The position numbers and the translations under genes are program-made. From contig NZ_CM001857.1 in NCBI RefSeq assembly GCF_000400505.1, forward strand, positions 655,032 to 719,031: a stretch of DNA of 64,000 nt, given 5' to 3'. Position 1 is the first letter of the stretch. Each line of letters begins with the position of its first letter. The notes beneath the pieces were generated by a model, which saw only the letters and a list, made by a program, of their open reading frames with translations, was not told the DNA's origin and made no database searches. Source of the DNA: Musicola paradisiaca NCPPB 2511 (GTDB taxonomy: Bacteria; Pseudomonadota; Gammaproteobacteria; Enterobacterales; Enterobacteriaceae). This document shows, in pieces, positions 22,756 to 31,978 of the stretch.

Positions 22756-23452
22756 TCTGTCCAGTGTTTTATCCCTGAAAGACTTTAGGGTGCAGGCGTA
22801 TCGGCATTATTTTCCGGTGAATTATCGCACTCTGTTTATGGCCGCCATATTTCGATTATCTGTCTGTCGTTATTCAGGCTGCGGACGTCGCGGGGATTGG
22901 ATAAAAATAAAGTTGAGGAATGAAATTATTATTGTGATATCTATCGAACGACATTCTCCACAGCAGAATAAAAGAATAAAAATTAAATTATTTTAGAAAT
23001 AATCTCTGAAAAGATTACCGATATAAATTATAAACAGAGAATTATGGAAATACCGCCGCTAATATGTGACGCACTCCGCAATATTGCTGCTATTGATTGA
23101 TTTGTTTATAAAAAGTAAAAAAGCGTCGCGCACTAATAAGAAGCACTAAAGCGTCTGGTTGGTGCATTAATGTGGCGGGCTGGTAATTGCTCTTGACGGT
23201 TATCAATATATTTTTCTTTTAGGTTCTGATTATTAACGCATTAATTGATTCTCTCCTCCTGGCATATTTATTGCTGTCTTTAAACCGGTGAACAGCACAT
23301 AAACCTGTTACACAGATCTTCTTTTTATCACCCTGAAATACCTCATCGATTTTGATAGATGGGCGCTGCGGCGTCTGCAATCGGAAATACGATGACGGGA
23401 TGGCGCGTACTTCCATGAAGGAAGTCGGTACTTATTTTTATAAGAGGCGATC
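22756..23452. other. Long AT-rich intergenic region before the liv-type operon
   Basis: About 700 nt between the polB control region and the binding-protein gene, clearly more AT-rich than the flanking genes, especially 22880-23330. No convincing gene: a 68-codon frame at 22790 has no ribosome site and odd composition. It probably holds the promoter and regulator sites (Lrp-type proteins favour such DNA) for the downstream importer. AAGAGGCGATC immediately before 23453 is the ribosome-binding site. Confidence 0.45.
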
Positions 23453-24589
23453 ATGAAGAACACATGTTTCAGATTCACGGTAGCGGCAGTCCTGGTGTCT
23501 TCTGCGCTGGCATCCGCCAGCGTCATGGCGGGCGAGGTAAAAATCGGCGTAGTGCTGCCGTTGAGCGGCGCACTGAGCGGCTACGGCCAACCGTCCCAGA
23601 AAGGGGTCGAGTTGATTAACGGCATCGAATCGAAGCTGAAGAACGGCGATACCGTCAAGCTGGTGATTATCGATGACAAGAGCGACAAGGTGGAAGCCGC
23701 CAACGCCATGCAGCGTCTGGTTTCCAGCGACAAGGTGGACGCGGTGATCGGCGAAGTGACCTCCACCAACACCATGGCGATGACCAAAATGGCGGAAGAC
23801 AACAAAACGCCGATCGTCTCGCCGACCGCCACCAACGACCGCGTCACCAAAGGCAAGGAGTATGTCAGCCGGGTGTGCTTTTCCGACAGTTTTCAGGGCG
23901 TGGTGGGGGCCAACCTGGCGACCCGCGACCTGAAGGCCAAAAAAGCCGCCATCATGTTTGACAGCAGCAACGACTACTCCGTCGGGCTGGCGAAATCCTT
24001 CCGCACCCAGTTCCTGAAAAACGGCGGCACCATTCCTATTGAAGTGCAGGCGCCCGGCGGCAGCAAAGACTTCAAAGCCCAGCTTTCCACCATCAAGTCG
24101 CATAACGTTGATGTGATCTACATGCCGATTTACTACACCGAAGGCGCGTTGATCGCGGTGCAGGCTAAACAGTTGGGGCTGAAACTGCCGGTGATCGGCG
24201 GTGACGGTCTGGCTGCCGATCCGGTGTTCTTCAAGATGGGGCAGGATGCGGTGAACGGCTGGATGACCACCGACTACTACTCACCCAACGCCAAAGAGCA
24301 GACGCCGGAAGGGGAGAAATTCATCAAGGCCTGGACCGCCAAATATAACGAACCGACCCATACCTGGGGCGCGATGACGGCGGACGCTTACAAGATGATC
24401 GTCAACGCCATGAATAAGTGCAGCGATCCGCACGATCGCGTCTGCGTGAACAAGAATATCCGCGCCACCACGGATTTCACCGGCATTACCGGCAAGCTGA
24501 CCCTGAAAGACGGCGACGCCATTCGTAACGCGGTCATCAATGAAGTGAAGGACGGCCAGTTGGTGTTTAAAACCGTCGTCAATCCTTAA
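23453..24589 (+). CDS. Periplasmic binding protein of a branched-chain-amino-acid-type ABC importer
   Basis: A 378-aa type I periplasmic binding protein of the LivJ/LivK-like family. A Sec signal peptide ends at ASVMA, and the mature protein starts GEVKIGVVLPLSGALSGYGQ. The first lobe continues with DDKSDKVEAANAMQRLV and VDAVIGEVTSTNTMAM, where ligand-contacting Ser/Thr residues usually lie. It is clearly different from the E. coli LivJ/LivK pair (it lacks their N-terminal pattern), so leucine/isoleucine/valine is the default guess and other amino acids or amides are possible. Two Cys (KCSDPHDRVC) may form a disulphide loop near residue 325. It is the first gene of a five-gene unit, with a hairpin between it and the permease genes. 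Confidence 0.9.
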   Translation: MKNTCFRFTVAAVLVSSALASASVMAGEVKIGVVLPLSGALSGYGQPSQKGVELINGIESKLKNGDTVKLVIIDDKSDKVEAANAMQRLVSSDKVDAVIGEVTSTNTMAMTKMAEDNKTPIVSPTATNDRVTKGKEYVSRVCFSDSFQGVVGANLATRDLKAKKAAIMFDSSNDYSVGLAKSFRTQFLKNGGTIPIEVQAPGGSKDFKAQLSTIKSHNVDVIYMPIYYTEGALIAVQAKQLGLKLPVIGGDGLAADPVFFKMGQDAVNGWMTTDYYSPNAKEQTPEGEKFIKAWTAKYNEPTHTWGAMTADAYKMIVNAMNKCSDPHDRVCVNKNIRATTDFTGITGKLTLKDGDAIRNAVINEVKDGQLVFKTVVNP

Positions 24590-24622
24590 GGCCGAACGGC
24601 TGATTATCACAGAGCGGAAAAT

Positions 24623-24660
24623 ACCCCGGAGCGGCTGCCAACGGTGGCTTGCTCCGGTGT
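24623..24660 (+). other. Intercistronic stem-loop between binding-protein and permease genes
   Basis: A stem of seven consecutive pairs (CCGGAGC/GCTCCGG) extended by two more pairs past one mismatch, with a partly paired interior. It is not followed by a T-run, so it is more likely an mRNA-stabilising or partial-termination element. Such an element would keep the binding-protein message more abundant than that of the membrane genes. Confidence 0.55.
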
Positions 24661-24720
24661 TATCCGAGACCAAGGGGTTGCTTGACCGGTACCCCTGATT
24701 ACCGGCAGAAGGGTGGCATG

Positions 24721-25620
24721 ATGGATGTTGCGGTTTTCTTGCAGCAGGTTGTCAACGGGATGAGTCTGGGCAGCATGTACGCGCTGATCGCCATTGGTTA
24801 CACCATGGTGTACGGCGTACTGCGGCTGATTAACTTCGCTCATGCCGACATCATGATGGTCGGGGCGTATATGGCCCTGTTCAGCGTGACGTCTTTCGGG
24901 CTTCCCTTCGGGGCGGCCGTTATTTTTTCGGTGCTGATCGCCGCGTTGCTGGGGATCTGTATCGACCAGATCGCCTATCGTCCGCTACGGCAGGCATCGA
25001 AGATCTCTATGCTGATCACCGCAATCGGGGTCAGTTTCTTTCTGGAGAACCTGTTCAACGTGGTATTCGGCGGTAGCCCGCGCTATTTCGAATCGCCGCC
25101 GTTCTTCAACCAGACTCTCAATTTCGGGTCGATCATTCTCACCAACGTGGCCTGGATCGTGCCGCTGCTCACGCTGGTACTGCTGGCGATCATCCTGTTC
25201 ATCCTCTATCGCACTCGTCACGGCATGGCGATCCGCGCTGTGGCGTTTGACGTCAATACCGTGCGGTTGATGGGGATCGACGCCAACCACATCATCGCTT
25301 TCGTGTTCGCGCTCGGCAGCGGTCTGGCGGCGCTGGGCGGGGTGTTTTATGCCATCAGCTACCCGTCCATCGATCCGCTGATGGGGGTGTTGATCGGGTT
25401 GAAAGCCTTTGCGGCGGCGGTGCTGGGCGGTATCGGCAGCGTGAGCGGCGCGGTGATCGGCGGTTTCATTCTGGGCTTTACCGAAGTGGTGGCGGTAGCG
25501 GTTTTTCCGGAGCTGGGCGGCTACAAAGACGCCTTTGCCTTCATGTTTCTGATTCTGGTGCTGCTGTTCCGACCGGTGGGCATCATGGGCGATGTACGAC
25601 TGGAAAGGAGCCGTTTCTGA
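24721..25620 (+). CDS. livH: Branched-chain-amino-acid-type ABC permease, LivH family
   Basis: The first inner-membrane permease of the importer, 299 aa with about eight hydrophobic segments. Family marks: QQVVNGMSLGSMYALIAIGYTMVYG at the N-terminus, LINFAHADIMMVGAY, and the cytoplasmic loop RAVAFDVNTVRLMGIDANHIIAFVF that contacts the ATPases. Two ATG codons are adjacent (24718, 24721); AAGGG is better spaced for the second, which also gives the family N-terminus. The stop overlaps the next start (ATGA). Substrate specificity is inherited from the operon, not proven. Confidence 0.92.
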   Translation: MDVAVFLQQVVNGMSLGSMYALIAIGYTMVYGVLRLINFAHADIMMVGAYMALFSVTSFGLPFGAAVIFSVLIAALLGICIDQIAYRPLRQASKISMLITAIGVSFFLENLFNVVFGGSPRYFESPPFFNQTLNFGSIILTNVAWIVPLLTLVLLAIILFILYRTRHGMAIRAVAFDVNTVRLMGIDANHIIAFVFALGSGLAALGGVFYAISYPSIDPLMGVLIGLKAFAAAVLGGIGSVSGAVIGGFILGFTEVVAVAVFPELGGYKDAFAFMFLILVLLFRPVGIMGDVRLERSRF

Positions 25621-26652
25621 TGAGAATGCCGCAGACTTCCCCGGCGACGTTCCTGGGGTATATCGCGCTGTTTGCGCTGACGTTTCTGGCGCTGGCGGCG
25701 CTGGAATCGCTGTTTGACGATTATATCGTCCGTATTTTCTGCAACATCTTTATCTTCATGCTCCTGGCGGTGAGCTACAACCTGATCAACGGCGTTACCG
25801 GCCAGCTTTCACTGGAACCAAACGGCTTTGTGGCGATTGGCGCTTACATTACCGCCATTCTGCTGCTGACGGCGGATACCAAGATCAACATGTTCGAGAT
25901 GGCCGCACCCAGCCCGGTGATCCTGATATTGCACACCAGTTTCCTGCCGGCGCTGGTGATTAGCGGTATCTGCGCATCGGTTGTGGCGGTCTGCCTGGCG
26001 TTTCCGGTATTTCGGGTGCGGGGCGATTATCTGGCGATCGTCACGTTAGGTTTCGGTTTCATCATCAAGATCTTCGCCATCAACAATCCGCAGATCACCA
26101 ACGGCGCCATCGGTATCAACGAGATCCCGCAGGCAAGCCACATTTTGTACTGGTGCGGTTTTATCGCGCTGATCGCGGTGGTGCTCATTCTGCAACTGGT
26201 TTATTCAAAGTACGGCCGCGCCATGAAAGCGGTGCGCGACGATGAAGACGCCGCCATCGCTATGGGGATCAATACCTTCAAAATCAAAACCTGCGCTTTC
26301 GCCACCAGCGCGTTTTTCGAAGGGATCGGCGGTGGTTTGCTGGCCTCGTTGCTGACCATCATCTCGCCGGATCTGTTCGACTTCATGCTGACGTTCCAGT
26401 TGCTGATCATTATTGTGCTCGGCGGTCTGGGCAGCACCACGGGGGCGATTCTGGGGACGGTGGTGGTGGTGGGCAGCGGCGAATGGCTGCGTTTCCTCGA
26501 CCAGCCGTTGACGCTGTTCGGGCAGGATTTCGGCGCGCATCCGGGGCTGCGCATGGTGGTGTTCTCGCTGGTGCTGCTGGTGATCATGCTTTTTGCCCGC
26601 GAAGGGCTGCTGGGAAAACAGGAAATCTGGGATATGCGCAGGAGACGTCTGA

Positions 26653-26663
<11 letters not shown>
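25620..26663 (+). CDS. livM: Branched-chain-amino-acid-type ABC permease, LivM family
   Basis: The second permease subunit, 347 aa and strongly hydrophobic, with LINGVTGQLSLEPNGFVAIGAY near residue 58, VRGDYLAIVTLGFGFIIKI in the middle and the coupling loop GRAMKAVRDDEDAAIAMGIN. In LivM proteins the SLG segment is usually GxFSLG; here SLEPNG is a small variation. The ATG at 25620 overlaps the livH stop, and the 3' end overlaps livG by 11 nt, so translation of the set is coupled. Confidence 0.92.
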
Positions 26664-27424
<761 letters not shown>

Positions 27425-27432
<8 letters not shown>

Positions 27433-28120
27433 GGCCAGCAATTTGCAGGTATTTTACGGGTTGATTCAGGGGCTTAAAGGCGTCGATCTTGAAGTCAACA
27501 ACAGTGAGATCGTCACGCTTATCGGCAGTAACGGCGCCGGCAAAACCTCTACGCTTAACGGGATCATCAATCTGGTGAAATCCACCGGCGGGGTAAACTT
27601 TCTGGACGAAGATATTTCCCACAGCCCCACGCACCAGATTGTGCGCAAAGGGCTGGCGCTGGTGCCAGAAGGGCGCAAGGTGTTCACCAATCTGACGATT
27701 GAGGAAAATCTGCGGATGGGGGCCTACAACAACCCGATGAATTTCGCCTACCTGCGGGACAAGATGTATGCGCTGTTTCCTCGCTTGAAAGAACGGCGCA
27801 GCCAGATGGCGGGCACGATGAGCGGCGGTGAACAGCAGATGCTGGCTATCGCCCGGGCGCTGATGAGTGAGCCGGTGCTGTTGATGCTCGATGAACCCAG
27901 CCTAGGGCTGGCGCCGAAGGTCGTGGGGGAGCTGTTCGCCACCATCAAGCAATTGCAAAAGGAAAACATCACCATCCTACTGGTGGAGCAGAACGCCACC
28001 GCCGCGTTAAAGATTGCCGATCGCGCTTACGTGCTGGAAAACGGCCATATCGTGCTGCACGGCCCGGCGCCGGAGATTCTCGCTAACCCGGAAGTGAAGC
28101 GGATGTATTTGGGGGGATAG
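27425..28120 (+). CDS. livF: Branched-chain-amino-acid-type ABC ATPase, LivF family
   Basis: The second ATP-binding subunit, 231 aa. Walker A is GSNGAGKTS (about 35-43), the signature MSGGEQQMLAIARAL, Walker B LLMLDEPSLGLAP, and LVEQNATAAL holds Gln where many ATPases have the switch His, which is typical for LivF. It starts eight nt before the livG stop and is the last gene of the operon. A 9-bp hairpin lies 54 nt after its stop. Confidence 0.94.
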
Positions 28121-28173
28121 CGCCGGATAGTCGGGACTACGCGCCCAAACAATGCGCAGTTATGTGATGACTG

Positions 28174-28194
28174 AACCGGCGGTATCCGCCGGTT
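28174..28194 (+). terminator. Hairpin after livF, possible weak terminator
   Basis: A perfect 9-bp stem AACCGGCGG/CCGCCGGTT with a 3-nt TAT loop. Only three T follow, so termination, if any, would be partial; 3'-end protection of the liv transcript is an alternative. Confidence 0.45.
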
Positions 28195-28211
28195 TGAGGT
28201 TGTGGGCAACG

Positions 28212-28246
28212 AGCGGCAAGCGGCAAGCGGCAAGCGGCAAGCGGCG
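28212..28246. repeat. Tandem heptamer repeat, about five copies of AGCGGCA
   Basis: Four exact copies plus a fifth with one change (AGCGGCG), head to tail, non-coding. Short tracts of this kind can vary in copy number by slippage. Confidence 0.9.
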
Positions 28247-28296
28247 ATAATGGATGGATCGTAAAGGCGCTGCCAGTACCTCCTTGTAAGCTCGAG

Positions 28297-28316
28297 CCGC
28301 GCCGTCCCTGGCGCGG
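28297..28316. repeat. Inverted repeat in a probable dispersed intergenic repeat
   Basis: CCGCGCC/GGCGCGG with a 6-nt spacer, embedded in a segment (about 28265-28325) with the look of a short dispersed intergenic repeat. The assignment as a dispersed element is from memory of similar words in related genomes, not from a comparison done here. Confidence 0.4.
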
Positions 28317-28647
28317 ACGCTTTACTCTTCCATGCCATTATCACCGTTTAATGAAGGCTGCCAGGCTTGGCATCAGTCTGGAGCCGGCGGTATCCGATCT
28401 GCCTGAATGGCATATGCCGCGGGTTGGGTTTTATTCGGGAAGTCCGAACGGTTGGCGCGTAGCCGGTCGATCGATCAAAAAGACGCCGTATCCTTTGAGC
28501 GGGTTAACCCGTGCTTGCCGTGCATCCATTCGATGCAATATATCGCTTGGGAAAGGAAGGGGCGAAGTCTGGCACTGCCATTTCTGTATCGTATACTGCT
28601 ATCATCCCGTTATCTTCGTTCATAAAAAAGCAGATAAGTAGAGATTT

Positions 28648-29415
28648 ATGGAAGCCTGGCTACAACACCTGATTACCCAATCCCTGGCCTGGTCGCTGAC
28701 GGCGGTTCTGCTGGTGACGTTTCTGGAATCGCTGGCGCTGGTCGGCCTGCTGTTACCGGGCACTGTGATGATGGTGTCGCTGGGGGCGTTGATCGGCAGC
28801 GGCAATATGGGGTTCTATCCCGCCTGGGGCGTGGGCATTATCGGTTGCCTGCTGGGCGACTGGATTTCCTATTTCATCGGCTGGCGGTTTCGGGATCGGC
28901 TACATGGTTGGTCGTTCCTGCAAAAACACAGCGCCTATCTGTATCGCACCGAAAAGATGTTGCATCAGCACCATATGGCGACGGTGCTGATTGGGCGTTT
29001 TGTCGGGCCCACCCGGCCGTTGATCCCAATGGTGGCCGGTATGCTGGAATTGCCGCCGCGTCGTTTCGCCGTGCCTAATATCATCGGTTGTATTACCTGG
29101 CCGCCTGCGTATCTGATGCCGGGAATATTGGCCGGGGTGGCGTTGGATATCCCCAAACAGGCGGACAGCAACGGGTTCAAGTGGCTGTTGCTGGCGACGG
29201 CGCTGCTGGTCTGGGGCGCGGTGTGGTTGTTGTGGCAGGTATGGCGACAGCGCAGCGGTACGGCGGCACGGCCCGACGGGTGGCTGACTCCCGACCGTCT
29301 GCGCTGGATGGCGCCGCTGACCGTACTGCTGGCGGGGATCAGCCTGTGGCAACTGTGGCTGCATCCGCTGATGCCGGTGTATCGCCGTCTGCTGTGGCAG
29401 ATTCTGAATGGGTAG
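28648..29415 (+). CDS. yabI: DedA-family inner-membrane protein YabI
   Basis: A 255-aa DedA/VTT-family membrane protein; members are linked to lipid (undecaprenyl phosphate or phospholipid) flipping and membrane homeostasis. The diagnostic motifs are FLESLALVGLLLPGTVM near residue 26, GRFVGPTRPLIPMVAGM near 112, and several membrane helices, including two after residue 175. The alignment with E. coli YabI is close throughout, and it lies upstream of the thi/sgr region as in E. coli, though separated by inserted genes here. Its terminator overlaps the stop codon. Confidence 0.9.
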   Translation: MEAWLQHLITQSLAWSLTAVLLVTFLESLALVGLLLPGTVMMVSLGALIGSGNMGFYPAWGVGIIGCLLGDWISYFIGWRFRDRLHGWSFLQKHSAYLYRTEKMLHQHHMATVLIGRFVGPTRPLIPMVAGMLELPPRRFAVPNIIGCITWPPAYLMPGILAGVALDIPKQADSNGFKWLLLATALLVWGAVWLLWQVWRQRSGTAARPDGWLTPDRLRWMAPLTVLLAGISLWQLWLHPLMPVYRRLLWQILNG

Positions 29416-29436
29416 CGCGGGCTACCTTTTCTTTTT
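29411..29436 (+). terminator. Terminator of yabI overlapping its stop codon
   Basis: Stem GGTAGC/GCTACC (29411-29416 with 29421-29426) with a 4-nt GCGG loop runs into a T-rich tract (TTTTCTTTTT). The TAG stop of yabI lies inside the left arm. The T-tract is at the same time the antisense of the Lys-rich C-terminal codons of the convergent LysR gene. Confidence 0.8.
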
Positions 29437-30384
29437 GCCGAGCAGAGTGGGTTCTTTAGCCAGTTGTTCTGAAAGAAAACCGATCAACGCGCTGATTCTG
29501 GGGGGCAGGTGTCTGGTCGGCGGGTAGAGCAGCCAGATCTCTCCGCTATAGTCGGTTTTGAAGTTCCATTCGGGCAACACCTGCACGATGTCCCCTTGCT
29601 CCAACGCTTCCCTGGCCGTGAACCAGGGCAGGCTGCCGATGCCGATATGTCGTCGTATGGCATCGAGCCTGACACCGGTGTGGTTGGCGGCGTAACGTCC
29701 ATGCACGGCGACGCTGACGGTTTTGTTTTCACGGCTGAATTTCCAGCGTGCGTCGCCGGGGGTTTCCCCGAGATAGATACAACAATGCTGTTTTAAATCA
29801 TGAGGATGTTGCGGTATCCCCTGTTTTTCAAGGTAGGCGGGGGTGGCGCACAGCACATGATCGATAGTGGTCAGTTTGCGCCCCATCAGCCCCGGCGGCG
29901 GCTGGTTGGTAATCCGGATGGCGACATCGATCTGATCGTCGATCAGATCCATATAGCGGTCTTCCAGCCGCATGACGATATCAACCTTGGGATACTGTTC
30001 CAAAAAATCGGGAATATGCGGGTGGATGAGAAAATGCCCCACCGCTTTGGGAACGCTCAGCCGAACGATGCCTGCGGGCGCATCGTTAAACACGCCTGAT
30101 GTCGAGATTGCCGCCAGCGCTTCGTTCACCATGTTTTGACAGTGTTGATATATCACCTGCCCGCTATCACTGAGCCGCAGTTTGCGGGTGGTGCGTTGCA
30201 GCAACCGGGTATTGAGCGCTTTTTCCAGCCGGTTGATTGAGCGGCTGATCGCAGAAGGCGTCGCCCCCAACTGCCGGGCCGCTTCCGAGAAGCTTCCGGT
30301 TTCCACCACCTTGGCGAATACCGCCATTTCCTCCAGTAGTCCGAGTTCTTTATTTGTGAACATAGGGAATAAATCATTTGCCAT
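29422..30384 (-). CDS. LysR-family transcriptional regulator
   Basis: A 320-aa LysR-type regulator: a winged helix-turn-helix at about 17-75 (GSFSEAARQLGATPSAISRSINRLEKAL in outline) and a periplasmic-binding-like effector domain after about 100. The composition resembles the DmlR/AaeR-like group, but I cannot name the target. It is divergent from the alanyl-tRNA editing gene with 67 nt between the starts, the usual geometry for a LysR regulator of its neighbour. An alternative start at Met8 (30363) is possible. It ends six nt from the convergent yabI stop. Confidence 0.9.
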   Translation of the reverse strand: MANDLFPMFTNKELGLLEEMAVFAKVVETGSFSEAARQLGATPSAISRSINRLEKALNTRLLQRTTRKLRLSDSGQVIYQHCQNMVNEALAAISTSGVFNDAPAGIVRLSVPKAVGHFLIHPHIPDFLEQYPKVDIVMRLEDRYMDLIDDQIDVAIRITNQPPPGLMGRKLTTIDHVLCATPAYLEKQGIPQHPHDLKQHCCIYLGETPGDARWKFSRENKTVSVAVHGRYAANHTGVRLDAIRRHIGIGSLPWFTAREALEQGDIVQVLPEWNFKTDYSGEIWLLYPPTRHLPPRISALIGFLSEQLAKEPTLLGKKKR

Positions 30385-30451
30385 TTTGACGGATTATCCT
30401 GTTCAGGTGGTTTTAATACAATGGGGAAAACCAAGAGACGGGAGAAATGCA

Positions 30452-31084
30452 GTGACGGAAAAAATCTATCTTGAGCAGGATGCATTGTCGGTAATGGCGG
30501 ACGTTATCGAATGTAAACCGAGGGCGGGCGGGGGTTATGAGGTTTTATTAAGTTGCACGCCTTTTCATCCGCAGGGCGGTGGTCAGCCTGCCGATCGGGG
30601 CACGATCGATGGCGTAGCGGTGACACACGTGGTAATGGCGCCGGAGGGGATTTGGCATTTTACCGATGAACCGATTGCGCCGGGTGCGGTGAGGGCGCAG
30701 GTTGACGGCGAGTGTCGTCAGTGGCATTCCCGCTGGCATTCCGCGGGGCATTTGATTGCGCATATCATGGCGTCGCAAGGATGGACGCCGGTTAAAGCGC
30801 ATCACTGGCCAGGGGAGGGAAGAATTGAATTTTCCCCTGGCATAAACAGCCATGACATCACCGTACCGGCGCTGGCGGCATTATGTTCCGCTGCCGTGGC
30901 TGCCGACTGGCCTTGTCGGGTGAATCGACAGCAGGATGGGTTCCGTACCGTCGGCTTCGGCGAATTTACGCCCTATCCTTGCGGCGGAACCCATGTCGGC
31001 TCTCTGAAAATAATTGGCGATATGGTCATTACGGACGTGAAAAACAAAAAAGGGAAACGAATCGTTCATTATGATATTCGGTGA
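30452..31084 (+). CDS. Free-standing alanyl-tRNA editing protein (AlaX-type)
   Basis: Predicted to hydrolyse mischarged Ser- or Gly-tRNA(Ala) in trans, backing up AlaRS proofreading. The 210-aa protein has the glycine-rich FHPQGGGQPADRG of AlaX-M enzymes and the zinc/editing motifs HSAGH (HxxxH) and CGGTH (CxxxH). I choose the GTG at 30452: GGGAG lies seven bases before it, and the longer frame (from 30182) runs antisense through the LysR gene. It is divergent from the LysR regulator and followed 154 nt later by a LysE-type exporter, an association suggesting small-amino-acid handling (inference). Confidence 0.88.
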   Translation: MTEKIYLEQDALSVMADVIECKPRAGGGYEVLLSCTPFHPQGGGQPADRGTIDGVAVTHVVMAPEGIWHFTDEPIAPGAVRAQVDGECRQWHSRWHSAGHLIAHIMASQGWTPVKAHHWPGEGRIEFSPGINSHDITVPALAALCSAAVAADWPCRVNRQQDGFRTVGFGEFTPYPCGGTHVGSLKIIGDMVITDVKNKKGKRIVHYDIR

Positions 31085-31238
31085 CGGAGAGTTATTTCCG
31101 TTATCCTCTCCACGATAAAAATATCGGTTTACCGCATCTGTTTTTTATTTTTGATATTTGTGGTGTAAATAATAGATCGCGGTGCCGGGTTTTTATGATT
31201 CGATTCATGGAATATCCAAATGGGAATATATTCTTATT

Positions 31239-31874
31239 ATGACGGGTTATTGGCATGAGTTTCTGTCACTGGCGCTGATTCATTTTTTAGTCGTATTGTC
31301 TCCGGGGGCTGATTTCGCCGTCACGGTACGGCAGAGCGTCTGCTATGGCAGAAGAACCGGGTTATTAACTGCATTGGGCATCGGGGCGGGAATATCGATT
31401 CATGTCATGTATACCTTGGTCGGTGTCAGCGCATTGATGCAGGCATCATCCTGGTTTCTGAATGTCGCTAAAATAACTGGAGGCGGTTATCTGTTTTATT
31501 TGGGGATAAAATTTATCACCAGTAAATATTCAATGACGGAGGATGCTTTTCAGGAAGGAAATATTATCAGCCGTCCGAGCGGGAAAAAGGCTTTTTTATC
31601 CGGATTTATTACCAATGCCACTAATCCTAAGGCTACGCTATTTTTTCTGGCTATTTTTACCTCGGTAGTCAGTACGGCGACACCCTGGTTTATTCAGGCC
31701 GGGTATGGCGTATGGATGTGTGGCGTAAATGCACTGTGGTTCATGCTGGTCAGCCTGTTATTTTCACATTCCGCTGTCAGGGCCTATTTTCTGTCTTACG
31801 GGCGATGGTTTGAAAGATTAATGGGAGTGGTGTTGCTGGCGTTCGCCGTCCGGTTGTTGATGGCGATGAGGTAG
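31239..31874 (+). CDS. LysE/RhtB-family amino-acid exporter (second copy in window)
   Basis: A 211-aa inner-membrane exporter with the family marks VVLSPGADFAVTVRQS and TNATNPKATLFFLAIFTSVV. It is only distantly similar to the LysE-family protein at 5.4 kb. Its codons are visibly more A/T-rich than those of neighbouring genes (runs such as AATATTATCAGC, TTTTTTATCCGG), suggesting later acquisition. I start at MTGYWHEFLSLALIHF (31239); the longer frame from 31182 adds residues not typical of the family. There is no strong ribosome site. The substrate is unknown. Confidence 0.87.
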   Translation: MTGYWHEFLSLALIHFLVVLSPGADFAVTVRQSVCYGRRTGLLTALGIGAGISIHVMYTLVGVSALMQASSWFLNVAKITGGGYLFYLGIKFITSKYSMTEDAFQEGNIISRPSGKKAFLSGFITNATNPKATLFFLAIFTSVVSTATPWFIQAGYGVWMCGVNALWFMLVSLLFSHSAVRAYFLSYGRWFERLMGVVLLAFAVRLLMAMR

Positions 31875-31940
31875 CCTGTGCGTCGTCGGCATGTCCTGGC
31901 GCCTGCCGCGTCGGTACACCGTGACCGAAGATAAACGCCG

Positions 31941-31968
31941 CGCCATACCGGAATGAGCCGGTATGGCG
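31941..31968. terminator. Hairpin between convergent LysE-family gene and ilvN
   Basis: A perfect 11-bp stem CGCCATACCGG/CCGGTATGGCG with a 6-nt loop in the 104-nt gap between convergent genes. T-runs on both sides are weak, but the strength and place of the stem suggest a shared bidirectional terminator. Confidence 0.6.
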
Positions 31969-31978
31969 CATTTGGCGG

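Larger units (their letters stand above)
28121..28647. other. Intergenic between livF and yabI, with repeats
   Basis: A 527-nt gap with no convincing gene. It contains a perfect 9-bp hairpin (28174-28194), a heptamer tandem repeat (28212-28246), and a 7-bp inverted repeat inside a segment that looks like a dispersed genomic repeat (28297-28316). The yabI promoter must lie in the last 100 nt; TATCGTATACTGC near 28588 is a possible -10 region (TATACT). The words CCGGCGGTATCCG occur twice (28176 and 28383). Confidence 0.5.

Noticed and set aside
22790-22996. 68-codon frame between polB and the importer
   Set aside because: Its composition changes along the frame from GC-rich to AT-rich like the DNA itself, and there is no ribosome site.
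23173-23191. Possible sigma-54 promoter (GG-N10-GC with TTGCT) upstream of the importer
   Set aside because: Only the GG and TTGC parts match; the TGGCAC half does not, and it lies about 260 nt before the gene.
28212-28246. CRISPR-like array
   Set aside because: The repeat unit is 7 nt with no spacers, so it is a simple tandem repeat.
30182-30451. Longer N-terminus for the alanyl-tRNA editing protein
   Set aside because: The extension is antisense to the LysR helix-turn-helix and passes the good ribosome site before GTG 30452.
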